Source of the DNA: Galbitalea sp036271875
Lineage (GTDB): Bacteria > Actinomycetota > Actinomycetes > Actinomycetales > Microbacteriaceae
Reading direction: 5' to 3'
DNA length: 64,000 nucleotides
NCBI GenBank assembly: GCA_036271875.1
Contig: DATAZU010000002.1
Coordinates: forward strand, 1-64,000
The position numbers were made by a program, and so were the translations under genes. The notes below the pieces were generated by a model. The model searched no databases. It was not told the DNA's origin and saw only the letters and a program-made list of their open reading frames with translations. Position 1 is the stretch's first letter. Every line of letters starts with the position of its first letter. Shown here one piece after another: positions 16,343-24,216 of this stretch.

Positions 16343-18190
16343 ATGTCTAAATCGGACGACTCCGGTCGCTCACCCGCTCGCGTGGGAACGTTCCGTTCCA
16401 TCGTGCGGATCTACCCCTTCGCTCGCGCCGCCTGGCGCCGAATTGTGCTCGGGATGGTCGCGGCACTGCTCGCGGGCATCGTTGCTCTGCTCATCCCTCA
16501 GGTGCTGAAGACGCTCGTCGACGGGCCGCTGAAGACGGGTGACTCCCGACAGATCTGGCCAGCGGTCGGCATTGTTCTGGCGCTGGGCGTTGCCGAGGCG
16601 CTGCTCATCGCACTGCGCCGCTGGTTCGTACTGCAGCCGGGAACGCACGTCGAAGCGTCCATGCGCAACGCGCTCTACGCGCGCCTGCAGGATCTGCCCG
16701 TTAGTTTCCATGACCGCTGGCCCTCCGGCCAGCTGTTGTCGCGCGCAATCAGCGACCTCAACCTGATCCGTCGATGGATCTCGTTCGGCATCGTCCTGCT
16801 GATCGTGAACATTCTCACAATCGTTGTCGGTTTCGTCTTCCTGGTCGAGATTTCATGGATTCTGGGTGTGATCTTCGTGATCTGCTCGATCCCGCTCTGG
16901 ATCTACGGGTACGTGTTCGAGAGCAAGTACTCCGTGGTTGCTCGCCGCAGCCAGGACCAGGCCGGCGACCTCGCAACCGCGGTCGAGGAGTCCGTGCACG
17001 GCATCCGCGTGCTCAAGGCATTCGGCCGCGGCCGCCACCAACTCGATCGCTTCTCGCGTCAGGCGGAGGAGCTTCGCGGCACGGAGATCGAGAAGGCCAA
17101 GGCGATCGCCGGTATCTGGTTCTGGCTGCTGCTGGTTCCGGATGTGACGTTCGCAATCTGCCTGCTCGGCGGCGTCTGGCTGGCGGCAACCGGACAGATC
17201 ACGGCGGGCGAGCTCGTCGCATTCTTCGCGACCGCAACCGTGCTGCGCTGGCCGGTAGAGTCGATCGGCTTCCTGCTGTCGATGACCTACGACACTCGCA
17301 CGGCTGTCGACCGATTCTTCGAGGTCATGGATTCGCCGAACGCGATCCAGGACCCTGAGAACCCGAAAACGATCCGTCATGCGGAAGGACGACTCGAGTT
17401 CAGGAACGTGCACTTCCGCTATGAGGACTCGGCGGCACAGTATCCGGATCTCATTGACGGACTCGATCTCACCCTTGAGCCGGGTGAAACGATGGCGCTC
17501 GTCGGCCTGACGGGATCGGGTAAGTCCACGATCACGGCCCTGACGACTCGTCTCTACGACGTGACGGGCGGATCGATCGTGCTCGACGGAGTCGACATCC
17601 GGGACCTCACGCGCATCGACCTGCGTCGGCACATCGCCATGGCGTTCGAGGATGCGACGCTGTTCTCCGCGTCGGTTCGGGACAACGTGCTGCTCGGGCG
17701 GCCGGAAGCCAGCGAGGCCGACCTCGCCGAGGCGCTCGACATCGCGCAGTCGGCGTTCGTCTACGACCTGCCGGAAGGGCTCGACACCAAGGTCGGCGAG
17801 GAGGGACTCAGCCTGTCCGGCGGGCAGCGGCAGCGGCTCGCGCTTGCTCGTGCGGTCGCCGCTAAGCCGGAGGTGCTCGTGCTCGACGACCCGCTTTCCG
17901 CGCTGGATGTCGACACCGAGGCACTCGTCGAGGCGGCGCTTCGTCGGGTACTCGCGTCCACGACCGCGCTGATCGTCGCGCACCGACCATCCACGGTCAT
18001 GTTGGCGGACCGCGTGGCGCTGCTTCAAGGCGGCAGGATCACTGCCGTCGGCAGGCACTCGGAGCTGCTCGCATCCAGCGAGCACTATCGCTTCGTGATC
18101 TCGAGCCTCGAAGACGAACAGGCGCGGGAGGCGGTCGAGCGCGAGAGACAACAGAACGATCGCACCGACAGGGAAGAGGTGAAGAAATGA
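16343..18190 (+). CDS. ABC exporter half-transporter, degenerate ATP site subunit
   Basis: A 615-residue type IV (B-family) half-transporter: six membrane helices in about 30-320, then an ATPase domain. Seen: Walker A GLTGSGKST, signature LSGGQRQR, and Walker B VLVLDDPLSALD. The catalytic Glu that normally follows the Walker B Asp is an Asp here, as in the degenerate subunit of heterodimeric exporters such as TM287 or BmrC. H-loop (VAHRPST) present. The stop overlaps the start of the partner gene by 4 bp (ATGA). Substrate unknown; family members export drugs, lipids or peptides. Confidence 0.92.
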   Translation: MSKSDDSGRSPARVGTFRSIVRIYPFARAAWRRIVLGMVAALLAGIVALLIPQVLKTLVDGPLKTGDSRQIWPAVGIVLALGVAEALLIALRRWFVLQPGTHVEASMRNALYARLQDLPVSFHDRWPSGQLLSRAISDLNLIRRWISFGIVLLIVNILTIVVGFVFLVEISWILGVIFVICSIPLWIYGYVFESKYSVVARRSQDQAGDLATAVEESVHGIRVLKAFGRGRHQLDRFSRQAEELRGTEIEKAKAIAGIWFWLLLVPDVTFAICLLGGVWLAATGQITAGELVAFFATATVLRWPVESIGFLLSMTYDTRTAVDRFFEVMDSPNAIQDPENPKTIRHAEGRLEFRNVHFRYEDSAAQYPDLIDGLDLTLEPGETMALVGLTGSGKSTITALTTRLYDVTGGSIVLDGVDIRDLTRIDLRRHIAMAFEDATLFSASVRDNVLLGRPEASEADLAEALDIAQSAFVYDLPEGLDTKVGEEGLSLSGGQRQRLALARAVAAKPEVLVLDDPLSALDVDTEALVEAALRRVLASTTALIVAHRPSTVMLADRVALLQGGRITAVGRHSELLASSEHYRFVISSLEDEQAREAVERERQQNDRTDREEVKK

Positions 18191-19995
18191 GCGTCGCAGG
18201 AGTAGAGGGCGAAGAGCGCGAGGACCTGGACAAGGCCGAAACGCGTCAGTTGCGCCAGCGGTCCATCCGGTTGCTCGGCTCGCTGCTGCACCCGCTGCGC
18301 GGAAAGGTCGCATGGACGTTTGTGATCGTGGTCATTTCGACGGCGGCGCAAGTCGCCGGTCCGGCGTTGATCGCTTACGGCATCAACGTCGGTCTCCCCG
18401 CGCTCATCAGGCACTCGGACTGGGCACCGCTGACGCTGACGGTCGTCGCGTACCTGATTTGCGCGGCACTCGGGGCGTGGCTCATCTCGTCGTACACGAT
18501 CCTGAGCGCGCGCATCAGCCAGGCCATCCTGATCGACCTGCGCAAGCGGGTCTTTCGACACACCCAGCTGCTGAGCCTCGAGTTCCATGAGTCGTACACG
18601 TCCGGGCGCATCATTGCGCGCCAGACGAGTGACCTTGACACCATTCGCGAGCTACTGGATTCCGGAATCAACCAGCTCATCCAGGGCATTCTCTACATGG
18701 CGTTCATCGCGATCGCGATGTTCTCGCTGGATTGGCTCAGCGGCGTCGTGTTGATCGTCTCGCTTATTCCGTTGTATTTCCTCGGCTACTGGTTCCAGAA
18801 GCGGTCGAACAGCCTGTTCCGCCTCACTCGCGTGACATCGGCTCGGGTCATCGTTCACTTCGTCGAGACCATGACGGGCATCCGCGCGGTCAAGGCGTTC
18901 CGTAAGGAGAAGCGGAACGAGGACGAGTTCGGCCAGCTGGTCGAGGACTATCGCGCGGCGAATGGCAAGACCATCCAGCTGTTCGGGATTTTTGACCCGG
19001 GCCTCGTGCTGATCGGCAACCTGGCACTGACGGCGATCCTGCTGATTGGCGGTCTTCGCGTCGCCACCGGCGGAGTCGAAATCGGAACGCTGCTCGCGGT
19101 GCTTTTGTATGTTCGCCAGTTCTACGGCCCCGCCGAAGAGATGGCGATGTTCTACAACTCGTACCAGTCGGCGTCATCGGCATTGGAAAAGATCTCGGGC
19201 GTGCTCGAGGAGGAGCCGAGCGTTCCCGATCCCGTGCACCCGATCGATCTGTGGAAGGCCAACGGACGGGTCACGTTCGACAACGTCGAATTCGCGTACA
19301 ACAGGACGCAGGTCGTGCTGCCCGAGTTCGACCTCGACATTCCGGCCGGGCAGACGATCGCGCTCGTTGGCTCGACCGGAGCGGGCAAGTCGACACTGGC
19401 AAAGCTCATCTCGCGGTTCTATGACCCCACCAAGGGCGAAGTGGAGCTCGACGGGATCGACCTGCGTAAGCTGCATCCGAAGGATCTCCGCCGCGCGATT
19501 GTGATGGTTACCCAGGAGGCCTACCTGTTCTCGGGTAGCGTCGCCGACAACATTTCGCTGGGGAAACCGGACGCGACCCGCCCGGAAGTCGTCGCGGCCG
19601 CGAAGGCGGTTGGTGCGCACGAGTTCATCCAGTCGCTGCCCGATGGCTACGACACAGACGTGAACAAGCGCGGTGGCCGGGTCTCGGCCGGTCAGCGCCA
19701 GTTGCTGTCGTTCGCGCGCGCATTCATCGCCGATCCGGTGGTTCTCATTCTGGATGAGGCAACCGCATCCCTCGACATCCCGAGTGAGCGGCTCGTGCAG
19801 CAGGGTCTGCAAACCCTCCTCGCCGACCGCACCGCGATCATCATCGCGCACAGGCTGTCGACGGTGGCGATCGCGGACCGGGTCCTGGTCATGGAGCACG
19901 GCGTGATCGTCGAGGATGGCACGCCGAACGAGCTGATCGCCGGGACTGGCCGGTTCGCCCAGCTGCACGCTGCCTGGCGGGACTCGCTGGTCTAA
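18187..19995 (+). CDS. ABC exporter half-transporter, catalytic ATP site subunit
   Basis: A 602-residue half-transporter translationally coupled to the one upstream. Six membrane helices in about 35-330; ATPase domain with Walker A GSTGAGKST, Walker B LILDEATASLD with the catalytic Glu intact, but a deviant signature VSAGQRQ in place of LSGGQ. In the heterodimer the good ATP site would combine this Walker A/B with the LSGGQ of the partner, and the poor site the reverse. Normal length. A long palindrome lies 40 bp after the stop. Confidence 0.92.
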   Translation: MSVAGVEGEEREDLDKAETRQLRQRSIRLLGSLLHPLRGKVAWTFVIVVISTAAQVAGPALIAYGINVGLPALIRHSDWAPLTLTVVAYLICAALGAWLISSYTILSARISQAILIDLRKRVFRHTQLLSLEFHESYTSGRIIARQTSDLDTIRELLDSGINQLIQGILYMAFIAIAMFSLDWLSGVVLIVSLIPLYFLGYWFQKRSNSLFRLTRVTSARVIVHFVETMTGIRAVKAFRKEKRNEDEFGQLVEDYRAANGKTIQLFGIFDPGLVLIGNLALTAILLIGGLRVATGGVEIGTLLAVLLYVRQFYGPAEEMAMFYNSYQSASSALEKISGVLEEEPSVPDPVHPIDLWKANGRVTFDNVEFAYNRTQVVLPEFDLDIPAGQTIALVGSTGAGKSTLAKLISRFYDPTKGEVELDGIDLRKLHPKDLRRAIVMVTQEAYLFSGSVADNISLGKPDATRPEVVAAAKAVGAHEFIQSLPDGYDTDVNKRGGRVSAGQRQLLSFARAFIADPVVLILDEATASLDIPSERLVQQGLQTLLADRTAIIIAHRLSTVAIADRVLVMEHGVIVEDGTPNELIAGTGRFAQLHAAWRDSLV

Positions 19996-20035
19996 CGATG
20001 GCGTAATGCTCGACCACTGCGCGGACGTGCGGTAT

Positions 20036-20102
20036 CGAGGAGATATTCGCGACACGCCGATCCATGGTCGCGCGCACGTGGCGTGTTCAAAATATCTCCT
20101 CG
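20036..20102. repeat. Long-armed palindrome after the ABC operon
   Basis: The arms 20036-20058 and 20080-20102 pair over CGAGGAGATATT, with an internal mismatch of 4 positions, then ACACGCC, around a 21-nt loop. It lies between two convergent genes, so it could end transcription from both sides. The arm sequence is not shared with the other palindromes of the window. Confidence 0.75.
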
Positions 20103-20167
20103 GAACCGCATGCCGACTGGCGCGACGGCGCCCGAACTGACTATGCCTTGCAGGTCGTGTCGATCGC

Positions 20168-20548
20168 CTAAAGCGCGTTCTGCAGTGGCGTCAATTCGGC
20201 CTGCAGCGTGGTGTAGTTTGCCGTCGTCGGCGACTTGGCCAGTGCGGTGATGTCGGCGGCGAACAGCGTGAGCTGAGCTCCTACGGCATTGGCCTTCTTC
20301 TTGATCGCCGGGTTGCTGAGCTTGTTCGCCGTCGTGCTAAAGACCTTGGCATCGTGCGTGATCGCGGCGGCCGCACCCTTGGGATCGGTCGAGAGTTTGG
20401 GGGCTTCCTTGGTGATTGCGGCGCCGGCGGTCAGAGTGAGAATACGTGCAGATTTCAAGAAATTGTCCCCGCGAAGCTGAGCGGACGAAGAGTCTCCGCG
20501 AATGAGTAACCAGTTGCTGACAACACTCGAGAAGGCGCGGCGCGCCAA
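20168..20548 (-). CDS. Hypothetical protein, possibly a truncated exported protein
   Basis: A 126-residue reading frame with alanine-, lysine- and threonine-rich helical composition (AAAITHDAKVFSTTANKL) typical of the mature part of small secreted actinobacterial proteins, but without a signal peptide. Past its TAG stop the same frame continues for eight codons, AIDTTCKA, before another stop, suggesting that the stop arose by a point mutation. It may therefore be a decaying gene. I do not recognise the family. Confidence 0.4.
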   Translation of the reverse strand: MARRAFSSVVSNWLLIRGDSSSAQLRGDNFLKSARILTLTAGAAITKEAPKLSTDPKGAAAAITHDAKVFSTTANKLSNPAIKKKANAVGAQLTLFAADITALAKSPTTANYTTLQAELTPLQNAL

Positions 20549-20577
20549 CCCGACATTTTGTCAGCTCGTGAACCGGG

Positions 20578-21636
20578 CTACAGCGGGTCTCCCTCGCCGA
20601 GACTCCATACTGCGACGCCGCCGAGGTGTAGCGACTGGGCGAGCGCAAGGCGGGATCGATAGGACCGGAAGTCCGACCACCAGATCGTCTCGCCCTTCAG
20701 GGTCGCGTGCCACTCCTGCTGCCTGGACGACCACACCGCGGAGCCGCCCTTTCGCTTCACGAGCGCGCGAGCCGCCGCATCCGTGTATGTCCTACCGGTT
20801 CCGTGCGTTGGCCAGGCGTAACCGTATTGACCGATGCCGAGCTGTATCGATGATGCCGGCGCCGACTTCCGCAGGGACGCGACGCTCGCCTTGACCCACG
20901 GATAACCCCCGATCGGACCCGCCGCCGACCAGGTCGGGCCGTGCTGGTCGTAGGCCATGAGCGCGAGGTGGTCGACGTTCTTCGCGAGCGTCGGGATGTC
21001 ATATCCGAGGTCCCGGTAGCTGCCGGTTGTCGCCGTGAGGCAAATCGACAGGCTGTGTGAGCCGAGGGCGACGCGAAGTGCCGTGACGAAGGATGCGAGA
21101 CCCGTGTTGTCGTCGCGCTTGTGGCCGGCAGCGCCCCAGCCATTGAGCGCCTCGAGGTCGATCGTCACACCGTCCCAGCCGTCCCGTGTGACTTCGTGAC
21201 TGAGCGCCGCGACCACTGACTTGATGTGCGACTGAGAGTCGAACATCTTCTCGGCGAGCGCGTCACTGAAGTCGCCAATCGAGTCCGACCAGTTGCTGAA
21301 CAGCAGGGATGCCTTCAGGTGCAGGGCGTGCGTCTTCGCGAGCAAGCGCCGAGCCGAAGTGTCCGGAGTGCTGATGCCGGCGCCGTTCGTAGTGAGACTG
21401 ACGCCGTCGACACCGACCTCGGTCATCGCCCTCGCGCTGTCGGCGAGCTGCTTGTTGGTCGTTCCTCCGGTGTCGGCGTAGCCCGTGATGGTGAAACCGC
21501 GCGGGATCGGTGTTGTGGTGCTGGCGCATCCCACCAGGCCGAGGACCAGAGCGGCGGCGGCGACTGCGCGTTGAGGTCTCGATGCCGCCACTTTGCGAGC
21601 AACTCGACCACCGATATCTCGGGTCACGGCATCCAT
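20578..21636 (-). CDS. Glycoside hydrolase family 18-like lipoprotein
   Basis: A 352-residue predicted lipoprotein: basic N-terminus, hydrophobic core and lipobox LVGCAS with the Cys near residue 37. The rest matches the GH18 fold used by chitinases and the YaaH/SpoVY group: DGVSLTTNG, DGWDGVTIDLEAL (the DxxxDxE motif with catalytic Glu), VDHLALMAYDQHG and GGVAVWSLGEGDP. Likely acts on a wall or environmental amino-sugar polymer outside the membrane. Its start overlaps the end of the alkyltransferase-like gene by 13 bp, so it is last in a four-gene minus-strand unit. Confidence 0.78.
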   Translation of the reverse strand: MDAVTRDIGGRVARKVAASRPQRAVAAAALVLGLVGCASTTTPIPRGFTITGYADTGGTTNKQLADSARAMTEVGVDGVSLTTNGAGISTPDTSARRLLAKTHALHLKASLLFSNWSDSIGDFSDALAEKMFDSQSHIKSVVAALSHEVTRDGWDGVTIDLEALNGWGAAGHKRDDNTGLASFVTALRVALGSHSLSICLTATTGSYRDLGYDIPTLAKNVDHLALMAYDQHGPTWSAAGPIGGYPWVKASVASLRKSAPASSIQLGIGQYGYAWPTHGTGRTYTDAAARALVKRKGGSAVWSSRQQEWHATLKGETIWWSDFRSYRSRLALAQSLHLGGVAVWSLGEGDPL

Positions 21637-21935
21637 CGGGCCTGCCGCAGGTCAATGCGGAAGACCCCGTTCTGTCCCCACAGCAGCGGGGTGGACTCAG
21701 CCCGGTAGTACTGCAGGGCCTTGGCCTCGTGGTCCCGCACCGGATGCCCGCTGGCACGAACGACTCGCCACCAGGCAACGTCGCTACCGTAGTAGGCCAT
21801 CACCTGTCCGACGCCGCGCGCCGCGCGCGAGCCGATCGCGGCCGCGACATCGCCGTAGCTCATGACCTTGCCCTCGGGAATCTGTTCGACGACCTCGAGC
21901 ACTCGGGAGACAAAGTCCTCGGCGGGCTGAGCCAT
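21624..21935 (-). CDS. Alkyltransferase-like protein (ATL), MGMT family without catalytic Cys
   Basis: A 103-residue DNA-binding protein related to the C-terminal domain of O6-alkylguanine-DNA alkyltransferase. Seen: IPEGKVMSYGDVAAAIG (the DNA-binding helix region) and ARGVGQVMAYY. At the place of the PCHRV active site it has AWWRVVRASG, so the acceptor Cys is replaced by Trp. Known ATL proteins bind alkylated guanine and hand it to nucleotide excision repair instead of repairing it. It lies 3 bp downstream of a GNAT gene in the same unit. Confidence 0.85.
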   Translation of the reverse strand: MAQPAEDFVSRVLEVVEQIPEGKVMSYGDVAAAIGSRAARGVGQVMAYYGSDVAWWRVVRASGHPVRDHEAKALQYYRAESTPLLWGQNGVFRIDLRQARWMP

Positions 21936-21938
21936 CTG

Positions 21939-22469
21939 TTATTCCTTGCGCTGCCCCAGCACAACGTAGTTCTCGAAGTCACCGAACCGCGTGAACCCGA
22001 GCGACTCGTAGAGCGGGAGCGCCGGCGAATCCTTCTCAAGCGTCTGTAGCGCGACGCGGTCCTCGCCGCGCGAATTGAGCAGCGTGGTCAGCATTGCCCG
22101 CCCGAGGCCCTTACCGCGCTGGTCCTCCGCGACTGCGAGTTCGGCGATCTCGAAGTGCCCGCCGAGCCATGCCTTTTCGAGGGAGGGATGGATGCGTGCC
22201 GCGACGTAGTCGGTCCAGTACTGTCCGTGCTCGCCGATGTAGCCGTAGCAAAACCCAATGAGCGCGCCGGCGTCGTCGCGAGCCGCGGCCATTGCGAAGC
22301 CTTCCCGCTTCAGGTGACGCGGGAAGATGTCCTCCTCGAAGGCGATGATTCCGAGCTCCGACTTGTCCCAGTGCGATGCCGAGAACGCAGTGCGATAGAG
22401 GGCGCGGATCTCGTCCGCGAGCCCAGCTGCTTCGTCGGGCCCGAGTAGCTGGGCGTTCCAGTCGGTCAT
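21939..22469 (-). CDS. GNAT-family N-acetyltransferase
   Basis: A 176-residue acetyl-CoA-dependent transferase. Seen: GFCYGYIGEHGQYW (beta strand), HFEIAELAVAEDQRGKGLGR with the acetyl-CoA pyrophosphate loop, and LPLYESLGFTRFGDF near the end. The start overlaps the stop of the upstream GNAT by 4 bp. Substrate not predictable from sequence. Confidence 0.82.
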   Translation of the reverse strand: MTDWNAQLLGPDEAAGLADEIRALYRTAFSASHWDKSELGIIAFEEDIFPRHLKREGFAMAAARDDAGALIGFCYGYIGEHGQYWTDYVAARIHPSLEKAWLGGHFEIAELAVAEDQRGKGLGRAMLTTLLNSRGEDRVALQTLEKDSPALPLYESLGFTRFGDFENYVVLGQRKE

Positions 22470-22918
22470 AGTTCGAGTGCTCCAATGTTCTCGCCGTACT
22501 GGGTTTGTCCGACGACCACGAAACCGATGTGCAGGAAGAATTTTTCCGGTCCGTCTTCTCCGGGTTCCCAGATCACGTACAACTTGTCGAAACCCCTGCT
22601 GCGCGCCTCGTCCGCCAGCGCGTGGGCGGCGAAGCGACCCACCCCGAGACCCTGCGCGTCTGCGGCGACGTTGATCCGCCAGATGCAGCTGCGGAATTCT
22701 TCCTGCCCGGCGTCCGGATCGAAGTTGCCCCGAATGAATCCGACAACATCATCGCCGTCGAGCACGACCCTCGGCCACGAGGTCGCGGGGTTAATGTACG
22801 CGTCAGCGATGGCATACGACGGGGGCGTTACAAACGATTCCTGCCCACGACGGAGAGTGAGACTGTTCGCCGCGACGATTGTCTTGGCGGAAAGTTCTTC
22901 GAGTCTGAGGTCTCCCAT
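22466..22918 (-). CDS. GNAT-family N-acetyltransferase
   Basis: A 150-residue acetyltransferase: VVLDGDDVVGFIRGNFD, INVAADAQGLGVGRFAAH (acetyl-CoA loop, slightly non-canonical GLGVGR) and EKFFLHIGFVVVGQT. ATG 22918 is used; a GTG two codons earlier (22924) is possible. It is first of a four-gene minus-strand unit (GNAT, GNAT, ATL, GH18) and divergent from the alcohol dehydrogenase gene. Substrate unknown. Confidence 0.78.
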   Translation of the reverse strand: MGDLRLEELSAKTIVAANSLTLRRGQESFVTPPSYAIADAYINPATSWPRVVLDGDDVVGFIRGNFDPDAGQEEFRSCIWRINVAADAQGLGVGRFAAHALADEARSRGFDKLYVIWEPGEDGPEKFFLHIGFVVVGQTQYGENIGALEL

Positions 22919-23016
22919 CCTCACAGGGTAACCGTTGTTTGTTTCGTCCTCGTATTCGGTGAAGAGGTTTCACTCTCCCCTCGCTCCGCCGTACCCAATT
23001 GCGCCAAGATGGGCGG

Positions 23017-24117
23017 ATGAACATCACCGGCGCCGTTCTGGAAGAGATTGGGCGTCCGCGTCCGTTCGCCAGATCGCGACCGCTGACCGTCAGCGAGCTG
23101 GAGCTGGACGAACCGGCGAACGGCGAGTTGCTTGTGCGGATCGAGGCGGCGGGGGTTTGTCACTCTGACCTCTCCGTGGTGAACGGCAACCGGATGCGGC
23201 CGGTGCCGATGCTGCTCGGCCACGAGGCGGCTGGCCGCGTCGAGGCACGAGGCAAGGGCGTCAGCGACATCGCCGTCGGTGATCGTGTCGTGATCACATT
23301 CTTGCCGCGCTGTGGTCGGTGTGCCGCCTGTGCGACCGAGGGGCGGCTTCCCTGTGAGGTCGGAAGCGCGGCAAACGCGGCCGGGACGCTGGTCGGGGGT
23401 GGTCAGCGACTCAGTCGAAACGGCGAGCGGATTGCTCATCACCTGGGAGTGTCCGCATTCGCGACCCACGCCGTCGTGAATCGTCATTCGGTAGTGAGGG
23501 TCGATGACGACGTACCGGCGGATGTCGCTGCCGTGCTGGGCTGCGCGGTTCTCACCGGCGGAGGTGCGGTACTCAACGCCGGCAAGCCAGCGCGTGGGGA
23601 GACCGTTCTGGTCGTCGGACTCGGCGGGGTCGGGATGGCGGCCATGCTGGCAGCGATCGCGGAGGGACATCCCGTTGTCGCGGTCGACGCGCTGCCGGAG
23701 AAACTGGAGGAGGCGCTGCTCCTCGGCGCCAGCGAGGTCTTCACACCGGCGGAACTGATGGAGTCTGGCGTCACGGCATCCGTCGTGGTCGAAGCCGCCG
23801 GAAGTGCTCGCGCCTTCGAGACGGCGATTGAGGCGACGGCGCCCGGTGGGAAGACGGTAACGGTGGGACTCCCGGCGCCGACCGCGATGGCGAGCATCTC
23901 GCCCCTCGCACTGGTGGCCGAGGCTCGATCGATCGTCGGCAGCTACCAGGGCTCAGCGGTGCCGGAGCGCGACATCCCCCGGTACGTGGGGCTGTGGCGT
24001 GCTGGCCGCTTGCCGGTCGAAAAGCTGATCTCGTCACGGATCGCGCTGGACGACATCAATTCCGCCATGGATGCGCTCGCCGACGGTCACGCGATACGAC
24101 AGTTGATCGAGTTCTAG
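23017..24117 (+). CDS. Zinc-dependent alcohol dehydrogenase
   Basis: A 366-residue medium-chain dehydrogenase/reductase. Catalytic zinc residues: AAGVCHSDLSV and GHEAAGRVE; structural zinc lobe: RCGRCAACATEGRLPC. NAD(P) site: VLVVGLGGVGMAAM. The ATG at 23017 (MNITGAVLEEIG) is taken instead of an in-frame start 18 bp upstream because it matches family starts. It stands 99 bp ahead of the kinase/acyl-CoA dehydrogenase operon and may supply ketone or aldehyde for it. The exact alcohol is unknown. Confidence 0.88.
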   Translation: MNITGAVLEEIGRPRPFARSRPLTVSELELDEPANGELLVRIEAAGVCHSDLSVVNGNRMRPVPMLLGHEAAGRVEARGKGVSDIAVGDRVVITFLPRCGRCAACATEGRLPCEVGSAANAAGTLVGGGQRLSRNGERIAHHLGVSAFATHAVVNRHSVVRVDDDVPADVAAVLGCAVLTGGGAVLNAGKPARGETVLVVGLGGVGMAAMLAAIAEGHPVVAVDALPEKLEEALLLGASEVFTPAELMESGVTASVVVEAAGSARAFETAIEATAPGGKTVTVGLPAPTAMASISPLALVAEARSIVGSYQGSAVPERDIPRYVGLWRAGRLPVEKLISSRIALDDINSAMDALADGHAIRQLIEF

Positions 24118-24155
24118 GTTGTGTGCGCAGACCCGACGGCCGAGACGGCCCACGC

Positions 24156-24173
24156 ATACCTACTGGTCGGTAT
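24156..24173. promoter_or_regulatory. Putative TetR operator ahead of the kinase-ACAD operon
   Basis: ATACCTACTGGTCGGTAT, an 18-bp palindrome (ATACC...GGTAT), 43-60 nt before the start at 24217. It is identical at 15 of 18 positions to 31882-31899, which stands ahead of the operon that encodes a TetR regulator. The pattern resembles known operators of TetR regulators of acyl-CoA metabolism. Regulation by the protein at 30500-31105 is inferred. Confidence 0.6.
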
Positions 24174-24216
24174 TGTTGGACGGAGGGGTCACAACCAGCG
24201 GCGACGGAGCCATGAC

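Noticed and set aside
24121..24216. In-frame GTG extension of the APH-type kinase
   Set aside because: The extension covers the TetR-like operator at 24156-24173 and has no family match; the ATG at 24217 has a better position.
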